A stretch of DNA of 64,000 nt. Origin: CALMKX01 sp036274895. Its GTDB lineage: Bacteria > Acidobacteriota > Thermoanaerobaculia > Multivoradales > SZUA-115. Positions 7,161 to 16,300 of this stretch are shown in pieces (position 1 is the stretch's first letter; every line of letters begins with the position of its first letter). The notes under the pieces were generated by a model. That model worked only from the letters and a program-made list of their open reading frames with translations, made no database searches and had not been told where the DNA came from. Location: positions 124,001-188,000 of the forward strand of contig DASUEU010000058.1 in assembly GCA_036274895.1 (NCBI GenBank), written 5' to 3'. Position numbers and translations under genes: made by a program.

Positions 7161-8576
7161 TCAGGCCGCTTGCCAGCAGGTGTGGAAGGCCAGATTCATC
7201 GGCTTCGGTGCCGTCAGCCGCGCCAGCGGCGCCGCCCCGGGCTCGGCGAAGGCGTCGAGCAGCAGAAAAGTCGTGGTCATCGTCGCCACGTCCAGCTCCG
7301 GCACCAGCACCACGCCCGTGCTCCCCAGCCCCGCCACGAAGGCAGGCTCTGCCGCTAGGTAGCGGCCGGGCGCCGGGGCGTACATCTCGGTCAGCCGCCC
7401 CTCCTGCCAGTCGCCTCTCACCAGCCGGTCGAGGAACTTCCTCCCGTTCCGGCCCGTGTGCGCCACGCTCAGCATCCAGAACCAGCGGTAGCCTTTCCCG
7501 GCCAGGTGGGGGTCGATCGCCGCGAAGTCCGCCGCCTGAGCGAAGGGCAGCTCCCGGCGTGAGAGCAGCCGCCCCGCCCTCGGGTCGACCACCAATCGCA
7601 CCGGCCTGCCCGGCTCGACGTCGACGAACAGATCCGGCAAGGGCTGGTAGTCGGGATAGACCGGCTCCGAGAGCTCCAGCAGATCGACCACCAGGTTCTC
7701 TCCCTGCTCGAAGGCGTTGATGTGGTGCAGGCAGTAGCCCTGCCCCACCGGCACCACACTCGCCAGGTCGCCGCTCTCACGGTCGAAGATCCACAGCCGG
7801 CTGCCCCGCTCGGGATGCCAGCCGAGGGCCTCCTGGACCGACGCGCCCCGCTCGAGGAAGGCCTTCATGTCGAGCAAGTAGGGCGCCACGTGGACGGCTG
7901 CCCAGCGGGGCGAGAGGCTGAAGTCGTGGACCGAAGCGGGCAGGTCGAGGGCGTGTCGCCGGCGGTAGATCAGTTGGCCGTCCGCACTGAAGCGGTAGAG
8001 GGTCAAGGTGGGCTCGGTGGTGGCGAAGGAGATCCCGAAGTTGACCATCTCGCCGTTGTCGGGATCGAAGTTCGGGTGTGCTGAGAAAGGCGAGATGTGG
8101 TTCAGCCGGCGCTCGAAGGTGTGCTCGCCGAGGGTCTCGAGGGACGTCGGGTCGAGCTCCCAGGGCAGGCCCTGCTCGCCAAAGGCCAGGAGCTTGCCGG
8201 CAAAGGGATAGACGCTGACGTTCACCGGCGTCGCCAAGGCCACGTTGCGCACCAGCCGGTCGCCTTCGAAGGAGGTGCCGAAGGTACGGTAGAGAAAGCG
8301 CCCGGCCGCCTCCTCCTCGACCTGCTTCGGGCTGGCCAGCCAGCGGGTGGTGAGCTGCGCCCCTGCTGCCGAGATGCACAACCGGAAGACCATGCCATCG
8401 CCGTCCAGCCAGTGGCGGTAGCGCATCTCGCCGCGACGGAAACGGGCCGGGCCGATGCCGAGATAGGAGCCCGAGAGCCAGTCCGGCAGACGGCCCTCCA
8501 CGGCCACCTCACCCTGCTGCTCCTCCGGGATGAGCTCGAACGCCTTTTCGAGGCCGGGCGCGAAGTCCGCGCTCAT
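7161..8576 (-). CDS. Carotenoid oxygenase family protein (CCD/RPE65 fold)
   Basis: Non-heme iron dioxygenase of 471 residues that cleaves a double bond in a polyene or stilbene-type substrate. The four iron-ligand histidines of the family are visible, in HISPFSAHPNFDP, SVHDFSLSP, YCLHHINAF and the C-terminal NLAFHTCW. The seven-bladed propeller signature EGRLPDWLSGSYLGIGPARF starts the protein. ATG at 8576 overlaps the stop of the upstream flavoprotein as ATGA, so it is the last gene of the ACP-KS-KS-flavoprotein operon. No carotenoid biosynthesis gene is nearby, so its substrate is probably the product of this operon (inference). Confidence 0.9.
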   Translation of the reverse strand: MSADFAPGLEKAFELIPEEQQGEVAVEGRLPDWLSGSYLGIGPARFRRGEMRYRHWLDGDGMVFRLCISAAGAQLTTRWLASPKQVEEEAAGRFLYRTFGTSFEGDRLVRNVALATPVNVSVYPFAGKLLAFGEQGLPWELDPTSLETLGEHTFERRLNHISPFSAHPNFDPDNGEMVNFGISFATTEPTLTLYRFSADGQLIYRRRHALDLPASVHDFSLSPRWAAVHVAPYLLDMKAFLERGASVQEALGWHPERGSRLWIFDRESGDLASVVPVGQGYCLHHINAFEQGENLVVDLLELSEPVYPDYQPLPDLFVDVEPGRPVRLVVDPRAGRLLSRRELPFAQAADFAAIDPHLAGKGYRWFWMLSVAHTGRNGRKFLDRLVRGDWQEGRLTEMYAPAPGRYLAAEPAFVAGLGSTGVVLVPELDVATMTTTFLLLDAFAEPGAAPLARLTAPKPMNLAFHTCWQAA

Positions 8577-10342
8577 ACGGTCACCAGCTCCTCCGCGGCG
8601 GCAGGCACCGCCTTGCGCGGCCGGGCCGCCCGGAAACGCTCCATCGGGCAGGTGGCGAAGCTCCACTCGTGGCGACCCGCCGGCCGGCCGGCGGCCGCCC
8701 AGCGCTGGCGGATGGCTTCCGGATCGAAGGGGTAGTCGGCCAGGTCGATGGCCGCCACGAAGCCCGGGTGGTGCAGGGCCTCGGCGTCGCCCACCACCAC
8801 CGAGCTCAAGTAAGCCAGGATGTACCGGCAGAGTTCCTCCAGGTTGGCCAGCTGCTCGCCCAGCACCTCTTTGCCCTCGTCAACCGAGATGCCGACCTTG
8901 TAGAAGGTCTTCTCAGCCCGGGCGAGGGGAGCCAGCTCGAAGAAGTCGAGGAAGATCGGTTCGGCCGGCGTCTCCAGGTGGTCCTTGGCCCAGCGCGCGT
9001 AGGCGGAGGTGAAGCGCATCACCGTGCGGTTCAACGGGCCGAGCCGATTGAACCGGTTGAAGAAGTTAAGCAGGAAGCGGCGATCCGTGAAAAAACCGTT
9101 GATGAACGGGAAGGTCAGGAAGGCGAAGTAGACGGTGAGCTCCCAGGTGTACTTGAGCGAATACGCCTCCTGGTCGCCGAGCACGTTGTAGCTGTCGGCG
9201 TAGCTCGGCACGTAGGCCTCGTAGATCGCCCGCATCAAGGAGTCGTAAGCGCGAACCTTCTCCGCGAGCAGCTCCGGATCGCGGGTGGCGATGGCGTCGA
9301 CGATGACCGTGGTGTAGATCGAGATGAGGTCGCCGCCCGGGCTGTAGAGGGGGTCGGAGAACCGTCCCGCCATGCCGGCCAGGGCCCAGCGTTGCGCCGA
9401 AATGGTCTGCGCGCAGTCGTAGCCGTAGTCGGGGATGCCACCGAAGTCCAGCACTTTCCGCTGGGGCAGGTCGCGCGCGAAGAGGGGAAACTCCTTGCAG
9501 ATCCAATCGATCAGCTTCTGCGCCGAGGACACCGTTCGATGATCGATCACCTCGCGGTCGAACACCAGCCCGATGGAGGTTATGCCCTGGAGCGGGATGA
9601 CCCACACCCAGAAGCCCTCACCACAGAAGTGATTGGTGGCGAGCCAGAAGGGCAAATGGCCGAGGGCGGAGCGCGACGGATGCCGCAGCATCTCGGTGCG
9701 GGACAGCCCGGTCAGCTTCTCGATGTTGAGCAATCCTTCGACCCAAAGGAAGACCGAGCCGTGACGGATGTTGCCCGGTCGACCCAGCCCGAGCTTCCTC
9801 GCCAGGATGCGAGCACGCCCGCTGCAGTCCACCACCCACCGGGCCGTCACCTCCCGCGCGCCATCGGGGCTGTCGAAGCGCACGGTGTGGGGGCCTTCTT
9901 GAGCCAGCTCGACGTCGACGTTGACCGACTGCCCTCGGAAGGTGAAGCGCGAATCGGCGAGATTGCGGGCGAACAGCTCAGCCTCGATCTTGTTGCGGTC
10001 CAGTTGGTAGCTCGCAATGTTGGACAAGGGCCGTGGGTAGGACTGTCCGACGTGCTCGAAGGCATCGTTGGGCAGCCCCGCCGACTTCCAGTAGAAGCGG
10101 AGGTTGTACTTCATGAAATGCTCGCGGAGCAGGTATTCCTCGAGATCCAGGACCTTCGAGAAGTAGTAGCCGGAGACCTGGACCGTGGCTTCCCCCACCT
10201 TCTGGTTAGGGGCCGGCAGCTCGGCTCTCTTGTCGAGGAGGAGGACGGATTCTTCCGTCTCGATCAGGAGCTGGCGGGCGAGGGACTGGCCGGCGAGACC
10301 CCCGCCGAGGATCACGACGTCGACGTGCTCTCGGGTCGGCAT
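8573..10342 (-). CDS. Flavin-dependent halogenase-like oxidoreductase
   Basis: FAD-dependent enzyme of 589 residues in the tryptophan-halogenase superfamily. It has an N-terminal Rossmann site GGGLAGQSLARQL (residues 13-25) and the GEATV box (50-54). The signature WxWxIP is present as WVWVIP (245-250), and DPLYSPGGDL is the usual flavin-loop region. A lysine at position 78 (FMKYNLRFYW) is placed where the catalytic Lys of halogenases is expected. Whether it chlorinates or only hydroxylates cannot be decided by eye. A strong AGGAGG precedes the ATG. Position between KS-beta and the carotenoid oxygenase suggests it acts on an ACP-bound or free polyketide/polyene. Confidence 0.82.
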   Translation of the reverse strand: MPTREHVDVVILGGGLAGQSLARQLLIETEESVLLLDKRAELPAPNQKVGEATVQVSGYYFSKVLDLEEYLLREHFMKYNLRFYWKSAGLPNDAFEHVGQSYPRPLSNIASYQLDRNKIEAELFARNLADSRFTFRGQSVNVDVELAQEGPHTVRFDSPDGAREVTARWVVDCSGRARILARKLGLGRPGNIRHGSVFLWVEGLLNIEKLTGLSRTEMLRHPSRSALGHLPFWLATNHFCGEGFWVWVIPLQGITSIGLVFDREVIDHRTVSSAQKLIDWICKEFPLFARDLPQRKVLDFGGIPDYGYDCAQTISAQRWALAGMAGRFSDPLYSPGGDLISIYTTVIVDAIATRDPELLAEKVRAYDSLMRAIYEAYVPSYADSYNVLGDQEAYSLKYTWELTVYFAFLTFPFINGFFTDRRFLLNFFNRFNRLGPLNRTVMRFTSAYARWAKDHLETPAEPIFLDFFELAPLARAEKTFYKVGISVDEGKEVLGEQLANLEELCRYILAYLSSVVVGDAEALHHPGFVAAIDLADYPFDPEAIRQRWAAAGRPAGRHEWSFATCPMERFRAARPRKAVPAAAEELVTV

Positions 10343-10367
10343 GACAGCAACCTCCTGGACGTTGGCC

Positions 10368-11612
10368 TCACGCCGCGTCGCTGCGCGTGAGAATCAGAGC
10401 CGCCGCGTGGCCGTCGAGGCCGAGCGCGGTGGCGAGCACCGTCCGCGCGTTGACGGCCCGGGGCCGGTTCGAAAGGGAGAGCGCGAGGCCCGGCTCCGGT
10501 TCGCCGAGACCGCCGATGCCGGGAAGTCGGCCGGAGGACAGGATCTCCAGCAGGGCAAGGGCCTGGAACCCGCCCGAGGCTCCGAATGCCTCGCCGAGGG
10601 CTCCCTTGATGGCCGTGGCGGGCACCGCCTCGGCCGCTTCCTCCAGGGACGAGGCGAGGCCCAGGGCCTCGGCGAGGTCCAGCTCCAGACTGCCCGACCC
10701 GCCGGTGACCACGGCCCCCAGGTCCCCGGGCCCGAGGCCCGCATCGGCGAACGCCGCTCGCACCGCCCGGCCCAGGGCCGAGGCGGCGCTCCACGGGTCC
10801 TGGCCCATCGATGGATCGAAGGCGGAAGCGTGGCCCACCACCTCCCCAAAGAGGCTGGCACCTCTGGCGCGGGCCCCTTCGAGCTCTTCGAGCAGCACCA
10901 GCGCGGCCCCCTCGCCGAGGGCGAACCCTCGCCGCCCGGCCCCGAACGGCACCGGTGAGCTCCCGGCCGCGGCCAGCAGGCCGGCACGACCGTAGGTCAG
11001 CCCGGCCTCCGGCGACAGCTCCTCCGCCCCCCCGGCCAGCAGCGCTTCGGCGTGCCCACCGCGGATCAGATCCGTGGCGTGACCGATCGCCGCCAACCCC
11101 GCCGTGGCCCCCCCGGCCATCGTCGAGTTGAGTCCCACCAGACCGTGCCAGATGGCTGTCTGCCCAGCCGGGGCGTTGATCACGCTGTTGGCGAAATCCA
11201 GGGGCTTGACGTAGTTCGGGCCGGCGGTCAGCCCGCGGCGATCGAACTCGGCGATGGTCTTGAGGCTGCCGAACTGGGTGCCCAGAACCAGCCCCACCGG
11301 CTGCGTCCGGCTCTCGACCTGGGCCAGACCCGCCTCGGCGAGAGCCAGTCCGGCAGCTGCCGCGGCCAGCCGCGAGGTCCGGTCGAGGGGCCGGACGTTG
11401 CGGTCGCCGAAGTAGGTCTCCGGCGCGAAGCCCCAGACCTCGCCGGCGACCACCGCGGCACAGCCGTTCCAGGTCGCCAGCGCCGACGGCCCGAGGCCCG
11501 ACCGGCCCTCCTCGAGCGCAGCGGCGAAGGCCCCCGGCGTGTCCCCGAGGGGTGAGACGAGGCCCCGTGCGGTGACCACGACGCGGCGGCGGGAAGCGTT
11601 CAGGGCCGCCAC
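10368..11612 (-). CDS. Ketosynthase-like chain length factor (KS-beta)
   Basis: FabF-like protein of about 414 residues. It has lost the catalytic residues: the Cys position reads GGATAG (Ala near 169), HGTGT is replaced by GGSGS, and the GHTMGA histidine is replaced by GEAFGA. This is the pattern of the KS-beta/chain length factor of type II polyketide synthases, which partners KS-alpha and sets chain length. The start is a GTG at 11612, inside the end of the KS-alpha gene (13-bp overlap), giving MAALNASRRRVVVTARGLVS; no in-frame ATG exists at this point. A copy of the dispersed repeat lies inside it (10845-10867). Confidence 0.85.
   Translation of the reverse strand: MAALNASRRRVVVTARGLVSPLGDTPGAFAAALEEGRSGLGPSALATWNGCAAVVAGEVWGFAPETYFGDRNVRPLDRTSRLAAAAAGLALAEAGLAQVESRTQPVGLVLGTQFGSLKTIAEFDRRGLTAGPNYVKPLDFANSVINAPAGQTAIWHGLVGLNSTMAGGATAGLAAIGHATDLIRGGHAEALLAGGAEELSPEAGLTYGRAGLLAAAGSSPVPFGAGRRGFALGEGAALVLLEELEGARARGASLFGEVVGHASAFDPSMGQDPWSAASALGRAVRAAFADAGLGPGDLGAVVTGGSGSLELDLAEALGLASSLEEAAEAVPATAIKGALGEAFGASGGFQALALLEILSSGRLPGIGGLGEPEPGLALSLSNRPRAVNARTVLATALGLDGHAAALILTRSDAA
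10845..10867 (+). repeat. Dispersed GGCTGGCACC repeat, coding copy in KS-beta
   Basis: The plus strand reads CCCAAAGAGG-CTGGCACCTCTGG. The gene runs on the other strand, so this copy is antisense to coding and encodes ARGASLFGE. Orientation therefore differs from the other coding copies. Confidence 0.5.
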
Positions 11613-12820
11613 TTGATCATCACCGTCGAAGCGTTGTTGCCGCCGAAGGCGTAGGCATTGTTCATCGCCACCGCCACCGGCATCTCCCGCGCCTCGTTGG
11701 GCACACAGTCGACGTCGCACTCGGGATCCGGCTCCTCGAAGTGGATGGTCGGCGGCACTCGGTCCTCGGCCACGGCCAGAGCACACACCGCCGCTTCGAT
11801 CGCCGACGCCGCGCCCATGGTGTGGCCGAGCATCGACTTGATCGAGGACATCGGCACCCGCGGCGATCGTTCGCCGAACACCCGCTTGACGGCGATCGAC
11901 TCCAGCCGGTCGTTGGTCGGCGTGCCGGTGCCGTGGGCGCTGACGTAGGAGACGTCCTCCGGCGCCAGGCCCGCCATACGTAGGGCCCGCTCCATCGCCC
12001 GCGCCGCCCCCTCGCCTTCCGGATGGGCGGCGGTCATGTGGTGGGCGTCGCAGGAGAGGCCGTAGCCCGCCACCTCGGCGATGGGCTCGACGCCGCGGGC
12101 GAGGGCTCGATCGAGGGGCTCGAGGACCAGCACCGCCGCCCCCTCGCCGGGGATCATGCCCTGACGGTTCTTGTCGAAGGGCCGGCAGACATCCGGAGCG
12201 ATCGCCCCCAGACGGGCGAAGCCGGTGTAGGTGATGCGCGAGAAGCAATCCGCACCGCCCGCCAGCATCAGCTCCGCCCGGTCGTTGACCAGTGCGTCGT
12301 AGGCGTAGGCGAGAGCGTAGTTGCCGGCCGCACAGGCGGTGGGGATCATGGCGTTGACGCCGGCGAAGCCCACCTCCGCGGCGACGTGCGCGGCGATGAG
12401 GTGGCAGGGGTACCGGCGCACGAAGCCGTGGCCGGCCTGGGCGAGATCCTCCGCCACCAGGGCATCGTCGAGCCGCTCCACCTCCTGAGGCTCACCGGAG
12501 GTGGTACCCATCGCCACACCGGCCCGCGCCGGATCCAGTGCTTCCGGATCGAGCCCGGCATCCGAGAGGGCCAGTCGCGCGGCGGCAGCGCCGAGCTGCG
12601 AGGCACGACCGATCTGCGCCGGGACGAGGCGCTTCAGATGATCGTCGGGGCGGAAGCCCTTGATCTCGCCCCCCTGGTGCACGGGGTGGCGCGATGTGTC
12701 GAAGGACTCGACCGTCGAGGTGCCACGCCGGCCGGCGAGCAGGGCCTGCCATGCCGCCCGGCGGCCGATGCCCACCGAGGTCACCATGCCGATGCCGGTG
12801 ACCACGATTCGACGGCTCAT
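11600..12820 (-). CDS. Beta-ketoacyl-ACP synthase (KS-alpha, FabF-like)
   Basis: Condensing enzyme of 406 residues with an intact Cys-His-His triad: C163 in PTACAAGN, H296 in SAHGTGTPTND and H333 in SMLGHTMGA. It overlaps the ACP gene upstream as ATGA and is coupled to KS-beta downstream. The pair with a KS-beta and a dedicated ACP makes a specialised type II PKS or aryl-polyene-like system more likely than a housekeeping FabF. Missing from the window are ketoreductase, dehydratase, acyltransferase and cyclase genes, so these would have to be borrowed from fatty-acid synthesis. Confidence 0.92.
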   Translation of the reverse strand: MSRRIVVTGIGMVTSVGIGRRAAWQALLAGRRGTSTVESFDTSRHPVHQGGEIKGFRPDDHLKRLVPAQIGRASQLGAAAARLALSDAGLDPEALDPARAGVAMGTTSGEPQEVERLDDALVAEDLAQAGHGFVRRYPCHLIAAHVAAEVGFAGVNAMIPTACAAGNYALAYAYDALVNDRAELMLAGGADCFSRITYTGFARLGAIAPDVCRPFDKNRQGMIPGEGAAVLVLEPLDRALARGVEPIAEVAGYGLSCDAHHMTAAHPEGEGAARAMERALRMAGLAPEDVSYVSAHGTGTPTNDRLESIAVKRVFGERSPRVPMSSIKSMLGHTMGAASAIEAAVCALAVAEDRVPPTIHFEEPDPECDVDCVPNEAREMPVAVAMNNAYAFGGNNASTVMIKWRP

Positions 12821-13095
12821 GCCAGAGCTGCCTCGGGCTGGGGCTGGGCGAGCTCGCTCAGCCGCTCGAGCACCAGCGCCACGGTTTCTTCCACGTTCGA
12901 AAGGGAGCGCATACGCTCCTCTGGCAGGTTGAGCTTGAAGGCGTAATCGACGTCTACGCCGATCTCGAGGAGCGAAAGGGAGTCGAGGTTGAGATCGTCG
13001 ATGTATGAGTCAGTGTCACCGATCTTGGCGGGATCGAGGTTGGTGACGTTGGCGATGATCTCTTTGATCTTGGTGCGGATTGACTCGACTTCCAT
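12817..13095 (-). CDS. Acyl carrier protein
   Basis: A 92-residue carrier protein. The phosphopantetheine attachment serine is S39 in DDLNLDSLSLLEIG. It is the first gene of the five-gene biosynthetic operon and has a good ribosome site (AGAGGAGAG before the ATG). It differs from housekeeping AcpP in the DDLNLDSLSL motif and has a C-terminal tail rich in Ala, Pro and Gln. It carries the growing chain for the adjacent KS-alpha/KS-beta pair. Confidence 0.93.
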   Translation of the reverse strand: MEVESIRTKIKEIIANVTNLDPAKIGDTDSYIDDLNLDSLSLLEIGVDVDYAFKLNLPEERMRSLSNVEETVALVLERLSELAQPQPEAALA

Positions 13096-13176
13096 GGGTT
13101 CTCTCCTCTGACTTTGCGTCCATGATAACCGACTGGCGAATCACGGACGTTGCCCGGCGTGCAACTCGGCATAGCT

Positions 13177-13199
13177 CGCGAAAAATCGTTCTTTTCGCG
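13177..13199. promoter_or_regulatory. Perfect inverted repeat upstream of the ACP operon
   Basis: CGCGAAAA and TTTTCGCG are 8-bp perfect arms separated by 7 nt. The site is 82 bp upstream of the ACP start and about 150 bp beyond the stop of the giant secreted protein. It could be an operator for the biosynthetic operon or a weak terminator of the upstream gene; no T-run follows in the transcribed direction, which favours an operator. Confidence 0.4.
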
Positions 13200-13351
13200 C
13201 TTCGACGATCAATGCGACCACAGAATGATCAGATTTCTTGTCCGCTCTCGGACCAGCTCGCGTGTCACGACCTCGACAGCGCCAGCGATCGAGATAGGTT
13301 TCTCCCAGGAAGATTCGTTACAGCGAGGAAAAAGGGGACATCGGAGCTCGA

Positions 13352-16300
13352 TCAAGGCCATCCGAGCCCCTCGAGCTCGGCCGCCGGGCGGCCTTCGACG
13401 CCGAGATCGACCACCAGGGTGGCGTCGTCCGAGGAGAGCTCGACCTCGCGCAGGCAAGCCCGATCCCGGCGTGGATCGGCAAAGATGACTCGATAGCGGC
13501 CCGGGGCCAGCCCGGCGAAAGCGAAGCGCCCCTCCGGATCGGTCTGACCCACGACCATCGAGCCGTTCGCCCCCAACGCGCCGACGGTGGCTTCCACGAA
13601 CGGGACGCCGTTCGACAGCAGCAGGCCGGCCAGACGCAGACCTTCGGCGAGCACCAGCTCGAGCTCGACGAGACGCTGCCCGGCCCCGATCTCGACCGTC
13701 GCCTCGGTCCCCTGGTTGGTGGCGGCGCTGACCACCGAGACCCGCCAGGTGCCCGGGGCAAGCCCCTTCATCTCGAAGCCTCCCCGGGCGTCGAGCCTGG
13801 CCCAGGCCGTCTGACCGTTTTCGTCGGCGGCCGTCACCTGCACGCCCGCCATCTGCGCGGCTTCGAGGCCCACCACTCGTCCCGCGAGCGTCGCACCTCG
13901 CGCCAGGACCACCTCGAAGTCCGCGATCGGCCGCTCGCCGACTTCCAGCGGCAGGCCTTCGCTGGGAACCAGGAAACCCTGGGTCTGGACCATCAGCCGA
14001 TAGGTGCCGGGTGGCACGGACGGCATGCGGAACTGGCCGTCCGGGGCCGACATGGTGTGGAGGGCGGCACCGGAACCCTCCGGCTGGGCGAGCAGCAGCA
14101 AGGCCCCCCCCACGCCCGCACCCTCCTCGTCCACGACCCGACCTGCGACCGACACGCCCCGGCGCAGCACGAAGTCTCGCTGCTGGGTGCCGGGCCGGAT
14201 GTCGACCTCGTGGGTCTCGGCGACGAAGCCTTCGGCCGCGACCCTGACCGAGATCTGCCCCACCGCGAGGCCGGCCAAGCGGTAGCGGCCCGAGGCATCC
14301 GTGGCGCCGCCTGCGGTCCCCAGCATGGTCACGGTCTCGGACTTCGTCTGGGCGAAGATCGCGGCCCGGGGATGGGGGCGGCCCTCCTCGTCGACCACCG
14401 TGCCCTCGAGCATGGCCCCTGGCTGCAGGCGCAGGACGATGCCGGCCCGGCGCTCGCGGGGACCCAGCTCCAGTCCGGCGAGGGCAGCGGGCAAGTAGTC
14501 GTCCGCGGTGGCCGCCAGCTCATAGCTGCCGGGCTCGATCCCCGAGAGGACGAACTCGCCATTGCTTTCGGTGGGCTCGGCCGCGAGGATCGGGATGCGA
14601 AAGCGCGGACTCGCCTCCCCGGCGCCGGGCCCGGCGGGGAGCAGGTGCACCGTGGCGCCCTCGACCGGTGCCCCGGCCCCGTCCACCACCTGCCCCGAAA
14701 CCTGCGCTCCCGGGTCCAACACCAGCCGCAGGGGCCGCTCGGGCGGGACTTCCACGCCCGCCGCCCGGGTGACCCGGTAGCCGGTCTTGCGGGCCGTCAG
14801 GTCGACCGTGCCTCCAGCCGGGAGCCCGCCGATCTCGAAGCGCCCGTCGGCACCGGTCGAGGCGAAAAAGGAGGCCTCCTCTCCCGGGGACACACCGAGC
14901 ACCGGAGCGGAACCGGAGGCGAGCTTGGGCGTGGCCTGGAGGTCGACGCCGGCGACCGGCTCGCCGTCGCGGTCGACGACCTTGCCTTCCAGCCGGGCTC
15001 CGGGGTGAAGGGTGATCACCCCGAGATCGGCTACCCCCGCCTCGCTCGCGACCGGCTGCCGCCGGATCTGCCCGGGAGCGAAGCCGGGCGCCTCGGCCCT
15101 GAGATCGACCAGGTCGCCGGCCAGGCCTACCAGCTGGTAGGCCCCCGACTCGTCCGTGGTGGCTCGGGTCTCTGGCTTCGCCGGCTCCGGGGAGACCCAA
15201 GCGAGATCGTCCTCGAGGTGCAGCGAGGCGTAGACGGTCGCACCCACCACCGGGCGGCCCTCGCGGTCCTCCACCCGGCCGTGGCCCTCGACCCGGGAGC
15301 GCAGCACGATGCGCAGCCCCGTGTGGCTGCCGCCGGCGTCGAGGCCGGCCAGACGGATCGGCTCGGCCCAGAAGCCTTCGACCTCCACCCCCACGGCATA
15401 TCGGCCTCGGGGATCCAGGCCTACGAGCGCGAAGCGACCGTCCGGCCCGCTGCGACCCAGTGCCATGGCATCTCGGGCGTCGACTCGCAGGCCGCCCCAG
15501 CCGGCCAGGACCAGCACGTCGGGCACCGCGACGCCCTCCCCGTCGACCACCACCCCCTCGATCCTCACCGCCGGTCGCAGCAGGAGAGAGACTTCGGAGC
15601 CGTCCTGCCGGCTCGGCCGTTCCTGATCTGGATGGAAGCCGGCCGCCGCGGCCGCCAGGGAAGCCGCGGCGCCCTCGGGCCGCACCGCCAGACGGAAGCG
15701 GCCGCCCCGACCGGAGACGGCATGGGACCCGTGTTGTCCCGGCGCCCACACCACCGCCCCTGCCACCCCCTCGAGGTCGGGCAGAGACCTCACCCGGCCC
15801 TCCCTCACCACCAGGGCCGGCAAGGTCACCGGCTCGGGCCTCGGCTCGGCCTCGGTCTCGAGCGGCGGCAGAGTCAAGGCCAGCTCTTCGCCGTCCGGCC
15901 CCACCAGTAGCCGCTCGAGGGGCCGGCCGGCCTGGCCGCGCAGCACCAGCAGGCCGTCCGGTCCGGTGGGCCCGGCCACAGGCAGGTCGGCGAGGAGGGC
16001 GAGGACTCCCGCCAGGGGCCGACCCCGGGGGTCGCGAGCCACCACGGGCCTCTCCCGCCCGGGCTCGAGAGTCAGCGCCACCTTCTCGCAGGACGGCGGC
16101 AGGCTCTCAAGCAGGGGAGCCTTGCCCGGTGCCTCCACCGCCACGCTCACCGCCACCCCCGCCGCGCACGGCAGAGCGAGGCGCCCGGCCTCGTCGCTGG
16201 CGAGGAAAACGGGGGCGAGCAGGGTCTTGAGCCTCTGCGAAGGGCCCAGGTGCCGGAAGTCGGCCGCGCTCTCCCCCAAGGTGCCAGCCGAGTTGGGGGC

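Noticed and set aside
8669..10390. Long plus-strand frame opposite the halogenase-like flavoprotein
   Set aside because: Antisense shadow; the minus-strand protein carries clear FAD and WxWxIP motifs.
14057..15910. Long plus-strand frame opposite the giant repeat protein
   Set aside because: Antisense shadow with biased composition and no ribosome site.
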